In this document: positions 1 to 7,022 of the stretch, piece by piece | Numbering within the stretch: position 1 is the stretch's first letter | How the letters are laid out: the number at the start of each line of letters is the position of its first letter | NCBI GenBank assembly: GCA_013364255.1 | Contig: CP054936.1 | Span: 3,998,853-4,062,852 of the forward strand | Length of the DNA: 64,000 nt | Source of the DNA: Streptomyces seoulensis | GTDB lineage: Bacteria > Actinomycetota > Actinomycetes > Streptomycetales > Streptomycetaceae | Reading direction: 5' to 3' | Made by a program: the position numbers and the translations under genes | The notes under the pieces: model-generated | Seen by the model: only the letters and a program-made list of their open reading frames with translations | Told to the model about the DNA's origin: nothing | Database searches by the model: none

Positions 1-129
1 GCCTCGGCCGGTGTCGACGCGGGCGACGGTGTAGCCGTTCTCCTCGTTGGCGTACGTGATCCGTTCGAGCACGCCTTCGAGCACGGCGAGCCGCCGTTCG
101 CCGGGGTCCGCGGGGGGCTGGTTGGGCAT
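1..129 (-). CDS. recD2: RecD2-like helicase (exodeoxyribonuclease V alpha-like), 5' end only
   Basis: The reverse strand from an ATG at 129 encodes 43 residues and runs off the window edge. After a short proline-rich lead the sequence LAVLEGVLERITYANEENGY is the N-terminal signature of the long actinobacterial RecD2-type SF1B helicases, which unwind DNA 5' to 3' and act in recombination and repair without RecBC. No helicase motif lies inside the window, so the assignment rests on this N-terminal block only. The gene is transcribed out of the window and faces away from the sigma-factor locus only by its own start region. Confidence 0.8.
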   Translation of the reverse strand, partial: MPNQPPADPGERRLAVLEGVLERITYANEENGYTVARVDTGRG

Positions 130-232
130 GGTGCGACGGTACCGGGGAGGTCCGACAGCGGGCACTTCCCCCGGGGGCGCCCGCAGGCCGGCGTCCGGAA
201 CGGCCGTTGGTGACGGGTGGTGACGGGGCCCG

Positions 233-871
233 CTACCGGCCGGCGGGGACGCACTCGGGCAACGTGCCGACCAGCCTGATGGCCAGCAGGCCCGGTGCGC
301 CGCCGTCCGTCTCCGCGATGAACAGCAGGTGGTCTCCGCTCCGGATGGCGCCGGGCTTGATGTCGCGGACGCCGTCGCCGTGGTAACCGGACGGGGGCGC
401 CACCTCCGTGAGGCTGCCGCGCGGGCGGCCGGAGGAACCGGTGGCGCGGCAGGAGGCCGAGGGCACCAGCACCTTCGCGGGGATACCGGCCTTGTCCAGC
501 GCGGCCTGGAGCCCGGGAACGCCCTTCGCGTCGAACAACTGCACGGAGACCAGGCCGCCGGGCTTGGACCGGACGGCGTAGTCGGCGTTGACGATGTCCA
601 GGCTCATGCCCGGAGTGCTCCGGGCGGCCGGGCCGGTGCTCGCGGTGCGGGGCGCCGGGGCGGCCTGCCGCGTGCCGTGCGAGCCGGGGTCCAGAGGAAG
701 CGCGACGGCGACGGCCGCGGCCGCGGCGGCGATGCCCACGGTGAGGACCGTCCGGCGGCGCGGCGTGCGGAGCCGGAGCACGGCCCGGTGGCCGGCGGGG
801 GCGCACAGGGTGGTCGCGTGGGAGGCCAGCTCGTCGGCGAGCTGCTCCTTGAAGTGCGCTGGCGTGTTCAC
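233..871 (-). CDS. Membrane-anchored partner of the ECF sigma factor (hypothetical)
   Basis: The protein has 212 residues and starts at a GTG that overlaps the stop of the sigma gene by 4 bp, so the two are almost certainly translationally coupled. Residues 1-37 form a short basic cytoplasmic segment, about 38-60 form one membrane segment (VLTVGIAAAAAAVAVALPL), and the rest is an extracytoplasmic domain of no recognised family. Topology and position suggest an anti-sigma or sensor partner. However, no zinc-binding HxxxCxxC motif is present in the N-terminal part. I infer a regulator of the sigma factor from context alone; a sigma-controlled envelope protein is equally possible. Confidence 0.75.
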   Translation of the reverse strand: MNTPAHFKEQLADELASHATTLCAPAGHRAVLRLRTPRRRTVLTVGIAAAAAAVAVALPLDPGSHGTRQAAPAPRTASTGPAARSTPGMSLDIVNADYAVRSKPGGLVSVQLFDAKGVPGLQAALDKAGIPAKVLVPSASCRATGSSGRPRGSLTEVAPPSGYHGDGVRDIKPGAIRSGDHLLFIAETDGGAPGLLAIRLVGTLPECVPAGR

Positions 872-1446
872 TGGGCGGCCTCCAGAAGGGCGGGGCGGGT
901 GGCGTCGAGGGCTTGACCTGCACTGCGCAGGGCCTTGCGGGCGCGGTGCAGCCGTACCCGGGCGGTGGCCGAGCTGATGCCCAGTGCCTGCGCCGCCTCG
1001 CGGGCCGTGAGCCCGTCCAGGGCGACCAGGTCGAGGACCGCCCGCAGCGGTTCGGAGAGCGCGGCGTGGGCGGCGGCGAGTCCTCGGGCGGCGCGGTCGG
1101 CGTCGATCCGTCTCTCGATGGCGCTGACGTCCTCCTCGTCCAGCAGCCGCCGTCCGCTGATCCTGGCCATCAGGTGCCGTTCGCGGACGGTGCCGCGGAA
1201 GTGGGTGTGGATGACGTTGCGGGATATGCCGTAGAGCCAGGCGAGGGGTGCGCCGCGCCGGGCGTCGTACGTGTGGGCGCCCTCCAGGGCGGCCACGAAG
1301 ATGTCCGCCGTCAGATCGGCGGCCAGATGCGCGCTGTCGACGCGCCGGGTGACGAACCCGAGCACGGTGTCGAAGTGCTGCTCGTAGAACACCGCGAACC
1401 CCGCAGGGTCTCGCGTGGGTGGTGCTGTCGGACGCTCCGTCGGCAC
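868..1446 (-). CDS. ECF (group IV) RNA polymerase sigma factor
   Basis: The 192-residue protein has a region 2 (about residues 14-82: FYEQHFDTVLGFVTRR ... AWLYGISRNV) and a region 4 helix-turn-helix (about 125-175: LDGLTAREAAQALGISSATARVRLHRARKAL). There is no region 3 or C-terminal extension, as usual for ECF sigma factors. The start is GTG with a GAGGAG ribosome site just upstream. It is the first gene of a two-gene unit with the membrane protein downstream. A sequence with ECF-promoter features (TGTAACG, 15 bp, GACTAG) lies about 50 bp upstream, which would fit autoregulation. The signal it answers cannot be told from the sequence. Confidence 0.92.
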   Translation of the reverse strand: MPTERPTAPPTRDPAGFAVFYEQHFDTVLGFVTRRVDSAHLAADLTADIFVAALEGAHTYDARRGAPLAWLYGISRNVIHTHFRGTVRERHLMARISGRRLLDEEDVSAIERRIDADRAARGLAAAHAALSEPLRAVLDLVALDGLTAREAAQALGISSATARVRLHRARKALRSAGQALDATRPALLEAAQ

Positions 1447-1868
1447 GGACGGCTCCTCGGGGACGAGTCGAAGGGGTGCTGCGTGACACCCGTTCTAGTC
1501 CGCGGCACGCGAGAGCGTTACATCCGCCGGTCGGCCGGTCGGCCGGTCGGCCGACGCCGGGCCGGTGGCCGGGTCCGGGGCTCGGCGCGGGTCCCGCCGC
1601 TGCGGCGCCGGACTGGACGCCGGGACGCGCGACGTCCGCAGCCGCTGATCCAGTTCGACTTGAGCGGCCGAAGCTCACTGTGACTCTTCCTCGTCGTCCT
1701 CGCTTCGAGGATTGTGTGCAATATTGCGGAGTGTGTTGTTCGTCGCACCTCGGGATGTCTGTCCGATAGGACGGTGGTGTGGAGGACATGGGGTCGGTCG
1801 GCGGTTCGTGAGAGGCCGCTCCCCACGCGTGTCGGGTGCCGCGGACGCAGGGGCGGCCGGTCTTCGAG
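1447..1868. other. Intergenic region without a convincing gene
   Basis: These 422 bp separate the sigma operon from the 3' end of the NUDIX gene. They contain the candidate sigma promoter, three perfect tandem copies of CCGGTCGG (1527-1550), and an unusually AT-rich patch around 1700-1760 with the perfect palindrome GCAATATTGC (1718-1727). Open frames crossing it have poor codon-position bias. I see no RNA gene. Confidence 0.5.
1495..1522 (-). promoter_or_regulatory. Candidate ECF-type promoter of the sigma operon
   Basis: On the reverse strand TGTAACG (1522-1516) is followed after 15 bp by GACTAG (1500-1495). The AAC-centred -35 element and the short spacer are typical of promoters read by ECF sigma factors, and the site stands 48-76 bp before the GTG start. 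This is a pattern match only. Confidence 0.4.
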
Positions 1869-2420
1869 TCAACGCAGCGCTTGGGCGACGCGCCGCCCCA
1901 GGCTCTCGTCGTGGAAGGCGTCGACCGTTCGCCAGACGGCGTCGGAGACTTCTTCGGACTGGAGTTCGCCGATGTCGGCGGTGGTGCGGAAGAGGAAGCG
2001 GAAGTCGAAGTGCTGGTGGGCGGGCTCGCCCTTGGCGGGGTTGGCGTCGATGGGGTGGATGTCGATGTGGAGCGGAGTTTCGTTGTGCGGGATGACGAGG
2101 TGAGGCGGAATGCCGGTCTCCTCTGCGAGTTCGCGGCCGGCGGCCTGCAGGAGCGTCTCGTCCGAGGACTCCAGATGACCGCCGGGCAAAAGCCACTTCT
2201 GGGTCACATTGTGGAGAATGTGCAGGACGCGACCGTCGGGGCCGACGAGGATGGCCCCTGCGGTGACGTGGCCGGGCAGGGTCTTGCGGCTGGTGAGGTC
2301 GTCACCGTCGTCCAGGAGGCCGAGGACGAAGCCGAGTTCGCGCCTGTCCTCGGGATGTTCGTCGAGGTAGGCGGCGATGGTGGTGCGGATGTGGCCGGCC
2401 GTGATGGTCATGGTGATCAC
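1869..2420 (-). CDS. NUDIX hydrolase
   Basis: The protein has 183 residues. The NUDIX box is complete and canonical at about residues 80-102: GGHLESSDETLLQAAG, then RELAEETGI. The glycine, the glutamates and the REXXEE core that bind Mg2+ are all present. NUDIX enzymes hydrolyse nucleoside diphosphates linked to another group; the substrate here is unknown. The GTG start overlaps the stop of the upstream SAHH-like gene by 4 bp, so it is the last gene of the leftward arm. About 50 residues precede the fold and resemble no domain I know. Co-expression with an adenosylhomocysteinase-like protein suggests a nucleotide- or nucleoside-linked substrate (inference). Confidence 0.92.
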   Translation of the reverse strand: MITMTITAGHIRTTIAAYLDEHPEDRRELGFVLGLLDDGDDLTSRKTLPGHVTAGAILVGPDGRVLHILHNVTQKWLLPGGHLESSDETLLQAAGRELAEETGIPPHLVIPHNETPLHIDIHPIDANPAKGEPAHQHFDFRFLFRTTADIGELQSEEVSDAVWRTVDAFHDESLGRRVAQALR

Positions 2421-3538
2421 CTGTTGAAGTAGGAGAGCCAGATCGCCGCGATGGCTTCGCGGTCGGGTCCGGGGACCTCATGGATACCGGGGGCGAGGTC
2501 GCCGCGGGTGAGCATCCTGATCGCGGCGAGGATCTCGGCCTGGACCAGGAAGATGAACGGCCCGACGCCGGCGCCGTGGATGAAGTTGACGGCGTTGCCG
2601 CCGTTCGCCAGATAGAAGTAATGGCCCGTGGTCTGGTAGCGGGTGACGTGGTCGCCGACCTGGGTGCGGGTGTAGACGTCGGGGAGTCCGGCGAGGTCGA
2701 GCTCGTCCTCGCTGCTGGTGACGGTGGCGATGTAGGCGCCATTACGCAGGTGGGAGAAGTCCTCGCCGCGCAGGGAGACGGCGCCGGTCGCGCAGAGGAC
2801 CAGGCCGGAGCCGGTCAGGGCGGCTTCGCGGTCGCGGGCGACGGTGAAGCCCTGGGCGAGAGCCTGAGTGCGGCGGACGGGGTCGATGTCGAAGACGGTG
2901 ACCTGGACGCCTTTGGCGTGCAGGAGGCGGGCGATCGAGCTGCCGAGCTTGCCGAAGCCGATCACCAGGGCGGGACGGCCGTGGAGGATGTCACCGCGAT
3001 TGCGCATGACGGCCTCGGTGGAGAAGACCACGGACTGGCCGATGAGGAAGTCTTCGGGCTCCTTCAGCGGTGAGCGGGCGACAGAGATGACGGGGCAGGG
3101 CAGTTTTTCGAGGTCCTGGTAGCGACGGTGCCCGTTCTCGGTGTCCTCGATCACACCGGCCAGCCGGCCGGTGAAGCGGCTGTGGACGTCGGCGAGGCTG
3201 GGGGCGAAGTAGCCGCCGACGTCCAGCAGCGTGACCGCCTGGTCGGCGGCACGGGATTCGAGGTAGTCCAGAGCGTCATCGGCCTGGGTGAACAGCTCGC
3301 GGGTGAGGGGGTCGACCATGTACGCCTGCTCGACCTCGCGCTTCGCAGCCGGATGGACGGACTTCGGCTTGGGCAGCACCGCGGTGAGCCGGGTCATCGC
3401 GGCGACCGCGCGGACGAACGCGGGACGCTCGGCCAGCAGGTGCGTGATGAGGAACGATGCCGTCTGCTCACCCGGGGCGAACTGGGCGGCGATCCGGGCG
3501 AAGTAGGCCTCCAGCCGAGCGCGTTCGAAGGTTTCCAT
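2417..3538 (-). CDS. S-adenosylhomocysteinase-like NAD-binding protein
   Basis: The 373-residue protein follows the S-adenosyl-L-homocysteine hydrolase fold but is much shorter than real SAHH (about 430-490). Recognisable blocks are LLDVGG (104-109, compare LDDGGD), EDTENG (131-136, compare EETTTG), K159...D163-F-L-I-G (compare KSKFDNLYG), the Rossmann GFGKLG (194-199) and NGGNAVNF (312-319). Thus the catalytic Lys and Asp appear kept, while the second Asp of LDDGGD and the Asn of DNLYG are replaced. The C-terminal tail that reaches NAD in the partner subunit is missing. I expect a dinucleotide-dependent enzyme on a nucleoside-like substrate rather than housekeeping SAHH. It is followed by the NUDIX gene with a 4-bp overlap. 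Confidence 0.8.
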   Translation of the reverse strand: METFERARLEAYFARIAAQFAPGEQTASFLITHLLAERPAFVRAVAAMTRLTAVLPKPKSVHPAAKREVEQAYMVDPLTRELFTQADDALDYLESRAADQAVTLLDVGGYFAPSLADVHSRFTGRLAGVIEDTENGHRRYQDLEKLPCPVISVARSPLKEPEDFLIGQSVVFSTEAVMRNRGDILHGRPALVIGFGKLGSSIARLLHAKGVQVTVFDIDPVRRTQALAQGFTVARDREAALTGSGLVLCATGAVSLRGEDFSHLRNGAYIATVTSSEDELDLAGLPDVYTRTQVGDHVTRYQTTGHYFYLANGGNAVNFIHGAGVGPFIFLVQAEILAAIRMLTRGDLAPGIHEVPGPDREAIAAIWLSYFNR

Positions 3539-3597
3539 GGCAGTTGCCTCTCATCTGTTCCGTCCGGGGGCCGGGTGCGGAGATGCGGGTTCAGCGG

Positions 3598-3615
3598 GTG
3601 CGGACGCATCCGCAC
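3598..3615. repeat. Short perfect hairpin between the resolvase-like and SAHH-like genes
   Basis: GTGCGGA and TCCGCAC are separated by CGCA, a 7-bp perfect stem with a 4-base loop. It lies in the 130-bp gap between two leftward genes and could be an attenuator or processing site. There is no U-tract. Confidence 0.35.
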
Positions 3616-3668
3616 AGCAGACGGGCGGCTCTGAGCCCTGCGCCCAGCAGGCGGCGACCTGGGCGGCG

Positions 3669-4076
3669 TCAGCGGACTGCGGCAGGGGGTTCCGCACGGA
3701 CGAGACCGCTGCGGTGGACGGAGTGGTGGGCCGCGCGCGGCTTGCGGATCAGCAGCAGCCGCGAGCCGGCCGCCTCGATCCGCCGCCCGCGCTCCGCGGC
3801 CATGGCCTTCGGCCCCAGGTGCGACATGGCCGGGACGAGGACGCCATAGACGTCCGGCAGCGCGAGCACGTCCATCAGCCCGGCGAACGCCGCCGAGTCG
3901 GGCCCGGACGCGTCGCGGTCGGTGAAGACGTCGGACAACTGCAGCTCGTGGCCGCGGCAGTATTCGGCGAGCGAGGCAAGCAGCGCGCCCTGCCGCGCTC
4001 GGGAAGACCGGAACAGCCGCAAGAAGCCGTAAACGGCCGGACCGCTGACAGGGTGATGCTCCGTGAGGAGTTCCAT
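3669..4076 (-). CDS. Stand-alone resolvase-like (serine recombinase N-terminal) domain protein
   Basis: The 135-residue protein has the alternating pattern of a serine-recombinase catalytic domain: VYGFLRLFRSSRARQ at about 16-30, a conserved VFTDRD, and VYGVLVPAMSHLG before a helix and a strand (SRLLLIRK). It lacks the C-terminal DNA-binding part of real resolvases, and the usual Tyr-x-Arg-x-Ser start is changed to F-L-R-L-F. So recombinase activity is doubtful. It is the first gene of the leftward arm, diverging from the XRE-TPR regulator across a 150-bp control region. A regulatory or partner role is as likely as DNA cleavage. Confidence 0.7.
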   Translation of the reverse strand: MELLTEHHPVSGPAVYGFLRLFRSSRARQGALLASLAEYCRGHELQLSDVFTDRDASGPDSAAFAGLMDVLALPDVYGVLVPAMSHLGPKAMAAERGRRIEAAGSRLLLIRKPRAAHHSVHRSGLVRAEPPAAVR

Positions 4077-4154
4077 GCTCAGGACCGTCCAGGAGACTCG
4101 ACAAGTGGTGACGCTCCAAGCGTGGCGTCCGGCCAACGCGCTGCCAATCACCGG

Positions 4155-4180
4155 CCGTTCTACTTCCGTTCCACTTCCGT
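4155..4180. promoter_or_regulatory. Phased 11-bp direct repeats in the divergent control region
   Basis: TCTACTTCCGT (4159-4169) and TCCACTTCCGT (4170-4180) are adjacent near-identical 11-mers, and a third CCGT (4155-4158) continues the 11-bp phase. They lie between the two divergent arms of the cluster. One repeat per helical turn is the arrangement expected for a regulator binding along one face of DNA. The XRE-type protein encoded next door is the obvious candidate. Confidence 0.45.
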
Positions 4181-4229
4181 GCCGCCGCCTGCACGGATCT
4201 GCTTCGATGACCGCGGAAGGGAGTTTCGC

Positions 4230-4262
4230 GTGGCGACCGTGCACCACTGGACCGGCCTGTAG
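4230..4262 (+). pseudogene. Detached start of the XRE-TPR gene, ending in an in-frame TAG
   Basis: A GTG at 4230 preceded by GGAAGGGAG opens a reading frame (VATVHHWTGL) that meets TAG at 4260-4262 and then continues without further stops into the helix-turn-helix protein. Related regulators usually read WTGxEAKALRxALR at this point, so TAG most simply replaces GAG by one base change. It may be a real nonsense mutation, a base-call error or a readthrough site. Confidence 0.55.
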
Positions 4263-4295
4263 GCCAAGGCGCTGCGGCTCGCCCTGCGGCTGAGT

Positions 4296-5333
4296 GTGCG
4301 GGCCTTCGCCCAGCAACTCGGCCTGGCTGTCGCCACGGTGTCCAAATGGGAGAGCAAGCTCGCCGACACCGAGCCCAGACCCGACACCCAGGCCATCCTC
4401 GACACCGCCCTCGGCCGCGCGGACGCCGCCGTCCACCTGCGATTCGAGACGCTCCTGTCCGAGACGGCCGGCCCGGTGCAGCACGCAGGCCGACGCCGCG
4501 TCACCGCCTCCGGTCCCAGAGCATGGGAATACGAGTCCTGGGCCGACGACCTCGACCGCGTCGTGGCCGCCCTGGCCCAGCAGAACTTCACCTTCGCCGG
4601 CATCCTCCTGACCCGGTGGTCGAGCCGATTCAAGACCCCCGAGCTGGACGAGAAGGGCCTGTATCTCTTCGCCCGCTCCACCGCCCTGCTCGGCGACCTC
4701 AGACGCGACCAGGGCATTGTCCTGGGCCCGCTGTCCGCCCAGCACTCCTACGTCGGCGCCCGCGCGGTCTTCACCCAGCTCGACATCCCCCGCCGCGTCG
4801 CCCAGCTCGATCTGTCCCTCACGGTCGTCACCGAGATGTCCGGGAAACTGGAGGTCGCCGCCCGCAACTACGAGAGTCTCGCCGTCGATGACCGGCTCTC
4901 CCGCCGCGACCGGGCCCGCGCGAGGCTGTGGGTGGGGACCGCACTGAGCAAGGACGGCCGGCACGACTGTGCGACTCGCGTCATGCAGGCGGCGACCCGC
5001 GACTTCGAGGACCTCGCCGAACCGGACGACTGGTCGGTGGCCCACCAGAAACTCGCCCTCGCTCGCCGCGGCGCCGGCGACCTCAGCCAGGCCCTCCACC
5101 TCATCGACATCGCCCGCAGCAGCGGAACGACCGACTCACCGATGCAACGTGTGCGACTGGACACCGCTCATGGCCACATCCTGCTCTCCGATGCGGCGAC
5201 CCGGGATGATGGATTCCTCGTCCTCGAACAGGCCGCCAAGGTTGCCGCGCAGTACGGACTTGTACACCAACTGCGCAGTATCGAGGGCATCAAGGCCATG
5301 CGCGAGGGGCCGACCGCCCCCCGGCAACGGTGA
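4296..5333 (+). CDS. XRE-type helix-turn-helix regulator with TPR-like C-terminal domain
   Basis: From the first available GTG the protein has 345 residues. It opens with VRAFAQQLGLAVATVSKWE, the second half of an XRE helix-turn-helix. The first helix (AKALRLALRLS) lies upstream in the same frame, behind a TAG at 4260, so this start probably gives a damaged DNA-binding domain. Residues about 90-335 are helical repeats of TPR type (GKLEVAARNYESLAVDD, GDLSQALHLIDIARSSG). Proteins of this plan are common streptomycete transcription regulators. It heads the rightward arm and overlaps the following frame by the GTGA junction. If the TAG is genuine, the cluster regulator may be inactive. Confidence 0.8.
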   Translation: MRAFAQQLGLAVATVSKWESKLADTEPRPDTQAILDTALGRADAAVHLRFETLLSETAGPVQHAGRRRVTASGPRAWEYESWADDLDRVVAALAQQNFTFAGILLTRWSSRFKTPELDEKGLYLFARSTALLGDLRRDQGIVLGPLSAQHSYVGARAVFTQLDIPRRVAQLDLSLTVVTEMSGKLEVAARNYESLAVDDRLSRRDRARARLWVGTALSKDGRHDCATRVMQAATRDFEDLAEPDDWSVAHQKLALARRGAGDLSQALHLIDIARSSGTTDSPMQRVRLDTAHGHILLSDAATRDDGFLVLEQAAKVAAQYGLVHQLRSIEGIKAMREGPTAPRQR

Positions 5334-5347
5334 CCAGGGAGAAACGC

Positions 5348-6016
5348 GTGAGCAACGACCAGCAGGGCATCACCGAGGACCAGTTGCACCAGGCCGAGCT
5401 GATCTGGAACTACCACCGGATGCACCACGAGTCGCGGCCCGTGGACGTGGCGATCGGGCTGGGCAGCCACGACCTCGGTGTCGCGGCCCATGCCGCCGAG
5501 CTGTATCGCTCCGGGCTCTTCCCGACCCTGGTCTTCACCGGCGGCAACAGCCCCACCACCGCCAAGGTCTTCCCGCGTGGTGAGGCCGTCCACTTCCGCG
5601 AGCACGCCGTCGACCTCGGCGTCCCTGCGGAGGCGATCCTGCTCGAACCGAACGCGGGCAACACAGGGCAGAACATCACCCTCTCGCGTGAGGTCCTCGT
5701 CGCCGCAGGCATCACCCCGGTGTCGGTGCTGCTGGTCTCCAAGCCCTACATGGAGCGGCGGTCGTTCGCCACCGCCCGCAAGCTGTGGCCCGATGTCGAG
5801 ATCCTCTGTACGTCGGAGCCGCTGGAGTTCGACCACTATGTGAAGTCCATCGGCGACGAGAAACTCGTCCTGGACATGCTCGTCGGCGACCTCCAGCGGA
5901 TCATCGAGTATCCAAAGCTCGGATTCGCCATCGAGCAGGAGGTCCCGGAGGACGTGCATGCCGCGTACGCATCCCTCATCCGAGACGGCTTCACCAGCCG
6001 CCTCATCAACCCCTGA
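5348..6016 (+). CDS. YdcF/DUF218 family protein
   Basis: The 222-residue protein belongs to the ElyC/SanA/YdcF (DUF218) group. Characteristic blocks are AIGLGSHDLGVAAHAAELYRSG, LVFTGG, EAILLEPNAGNTGQN and VLLVSKPYMERRS. E. coli YdcF binds S-adenosylmethionine; other members act in envelope functions. No signal peptide or membrane helix is present, so it is cytoplasmic. I chose the GTG at 5348 because AGGGAGA stands 5 bp upstream. A GTG at 5330, overlapping the previous stop by 4 bp, is the alternative. Its neighbours suggest a shared nucleoside- or SAM-related pathway (inference). Confidence 0.85.
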   Translation: MSNDQQGITEDQLHQAELIWNYHRMHHESRPVDVAIGLGSHDLGVAAHAAELYRSGLFPTLVFTGGNSPTTAKVFPRGEAVHFREHAVDLGVPAEAILLEPNAGNTGQNITLSREVLVAAGITPVSVLLVSKPYMERRSFATARKLWPDVEILCTSEPLEFDHYVKSIGDEKLVLDMLVGDLQRIIEYPKLGFAIEQEVPEDVHAAYASLIRDGFTSRLINP

Positions 6017-6035
6017 CCTGCCCGAGCCGGGCGGG

Positions 6036-6752
6036 TTGTGTGCCATCCACCAGCCGAATTTCCTGCCCCGGCTGACCACGCTGGCCAAGCTGTTCGCGGC
6101 GGACCACTGGATCGTCCTGGACGATGTGCAGTTCTCCCGCCGCGACTACCAGCACCGAGCCCGCCTCGCGTACCTCGACGACCCCGCAGGTCAGCAGTGG
6201 CTCACCATCCCCACTCACCTGCCGAGCGGACGCCCCACCCTCATCCGCGACGCCGTGATCGACGACCCGGACCTGGCCCGCCGCAGGACCGCGGGGACGC
6301 TGCGGCAGCGCTATGGGGCCAGCCCTCACTGGCCCGCCCTCGCCGAGGCCCTGGATCCAGTGCTGGACGCATTCGGCACCGGCAGGACCGCGACGGTCGC
6401 CGAGACCTCCACCCGCGTCCTGCTGGGTCTGCTCGGTTGGCAGGGCCAGATTCTCAGCAGCAGCCGTCTGCCGGCCCGGCCGGGCCGCTCCGTCCGGCTC
6501 GCGGACCTTGCCGCAGCGACCGGCGCCCGCGAGTATCTGTGCGGGACCGGCGGCATGGCCTACCTCGACCGGAGCCCGTTCGCGGACCAGAACATCACCG
6601 TGGCACCGTTCCGGCCGCCTACCACCGGCATCTGGTCCTCCGGCCGACGGCTCAGTGCGTTTTGGGCATTCGCGGCGCTCGGCCCACAGGACATGGCCAC
6701 CCGTCTCCAGGCCCCCGCAGCCGACCAGCCCACGCTTCAGACCGCCTCCTGA
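6036..6752 (+). CDS. WbqC-like family protein
   Basis: The 238-residue protein begins with CAIHQPNFLPRLTTLAKLFAADHWIVLDDVQFSRRDYQHRARL written here only as landmarks: AIHQPNFLPR at 3-12 and VLDDVQFSRRDYQ near 30. This N-terminal pattern defines the WbqC family, found in polysaccharide and natural-product clusters; the reaction is not established. I chose TTG at 6036 because it places the family motif at the N-terminus and follows GGGCGGG. An ATG at 5958 would overlap the upstream gene by 59 bp. It closes the rightward arm, 19 bp after the YdcF-like gene. Confidence 0.83.
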   Translation: MCAIHQPNFLPRLTTLAKLFAADHWIVLDDVQFSRRDYQHRARLAYLDDPAGQQWLTIPTHLPSGRPTLIRDAVIDDPDLARRRTAGTLRQRYGASPHWPALAEALDPVLDAFGTGRTATVAETSTRVLLGLLGWQGQILSSSRLPARPGRSVRLADLAAATGAREYLCGTGGMAYLDRSPFADQNITVAPFRPPTTGIWSSGRRLSAFWAFAALGPQDMATRLQAPAADQPTLQTAS

Positions 6753-6810
6753 TCCCGGCCGGCCCGTGGGAGATCTTGAGTGCCGTGAGCATCCCGGTTG
6801 CCCGGCTTCT

Positions 6811-7014
6811 TCAACCGCCGTTCGACAACCGCCCCGCCTTCATGCCTTCGAGGAAGGCGGTGAAGCCGGGGGCGGGGAAGGAGAGGGTGGCTCGGGCGGG
6901 GGCTTTCGAGTCGCGGACGGCGGCGTGGGTGGTGGAGGTGGCGATCTCCACGCACTCATTGCCGTCGCCTTCACCTGAGTAGGACGACTTCCGCCAGTTG
7001 TCGGGAATGAACAT
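6811..7014 (-). CDS. DUF397 domain protein
   Basis: This 67-residue protein has the DUF397 hallmarks: WRKSSYSG near the N-terminus, NECVEIA in the middle and VRDSKAP before a C-terminal LSFPAPGFTAFLEGMK. Such small proteins pair with XRE/DUF5753 regulators in streptomycetes (the whiJ and bldB-associated type) and probably modulate them. It lies 8 bp downstream of the XRE gene and is surely co-transcribed. Confidence 0.92.
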   Translation of the reverse strand: MFIPDNWRKSSYSGEGDGNECVEIATSTTHAAVRDSKAPARATLSFPAPGFTAFLEGMKAGRLSNGG

Positions 7015-7022
7015 GGATTACC

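Noticed and set aside
233..1789. One long minus-strand frame reading as a single 518-residue protein
   Set aside because: Only the last 212 residues are coherent. The part over the sigma gene is Arg/Pro-rich shadow sequence; the GTGA overlap at 868-871 gives the natural start.
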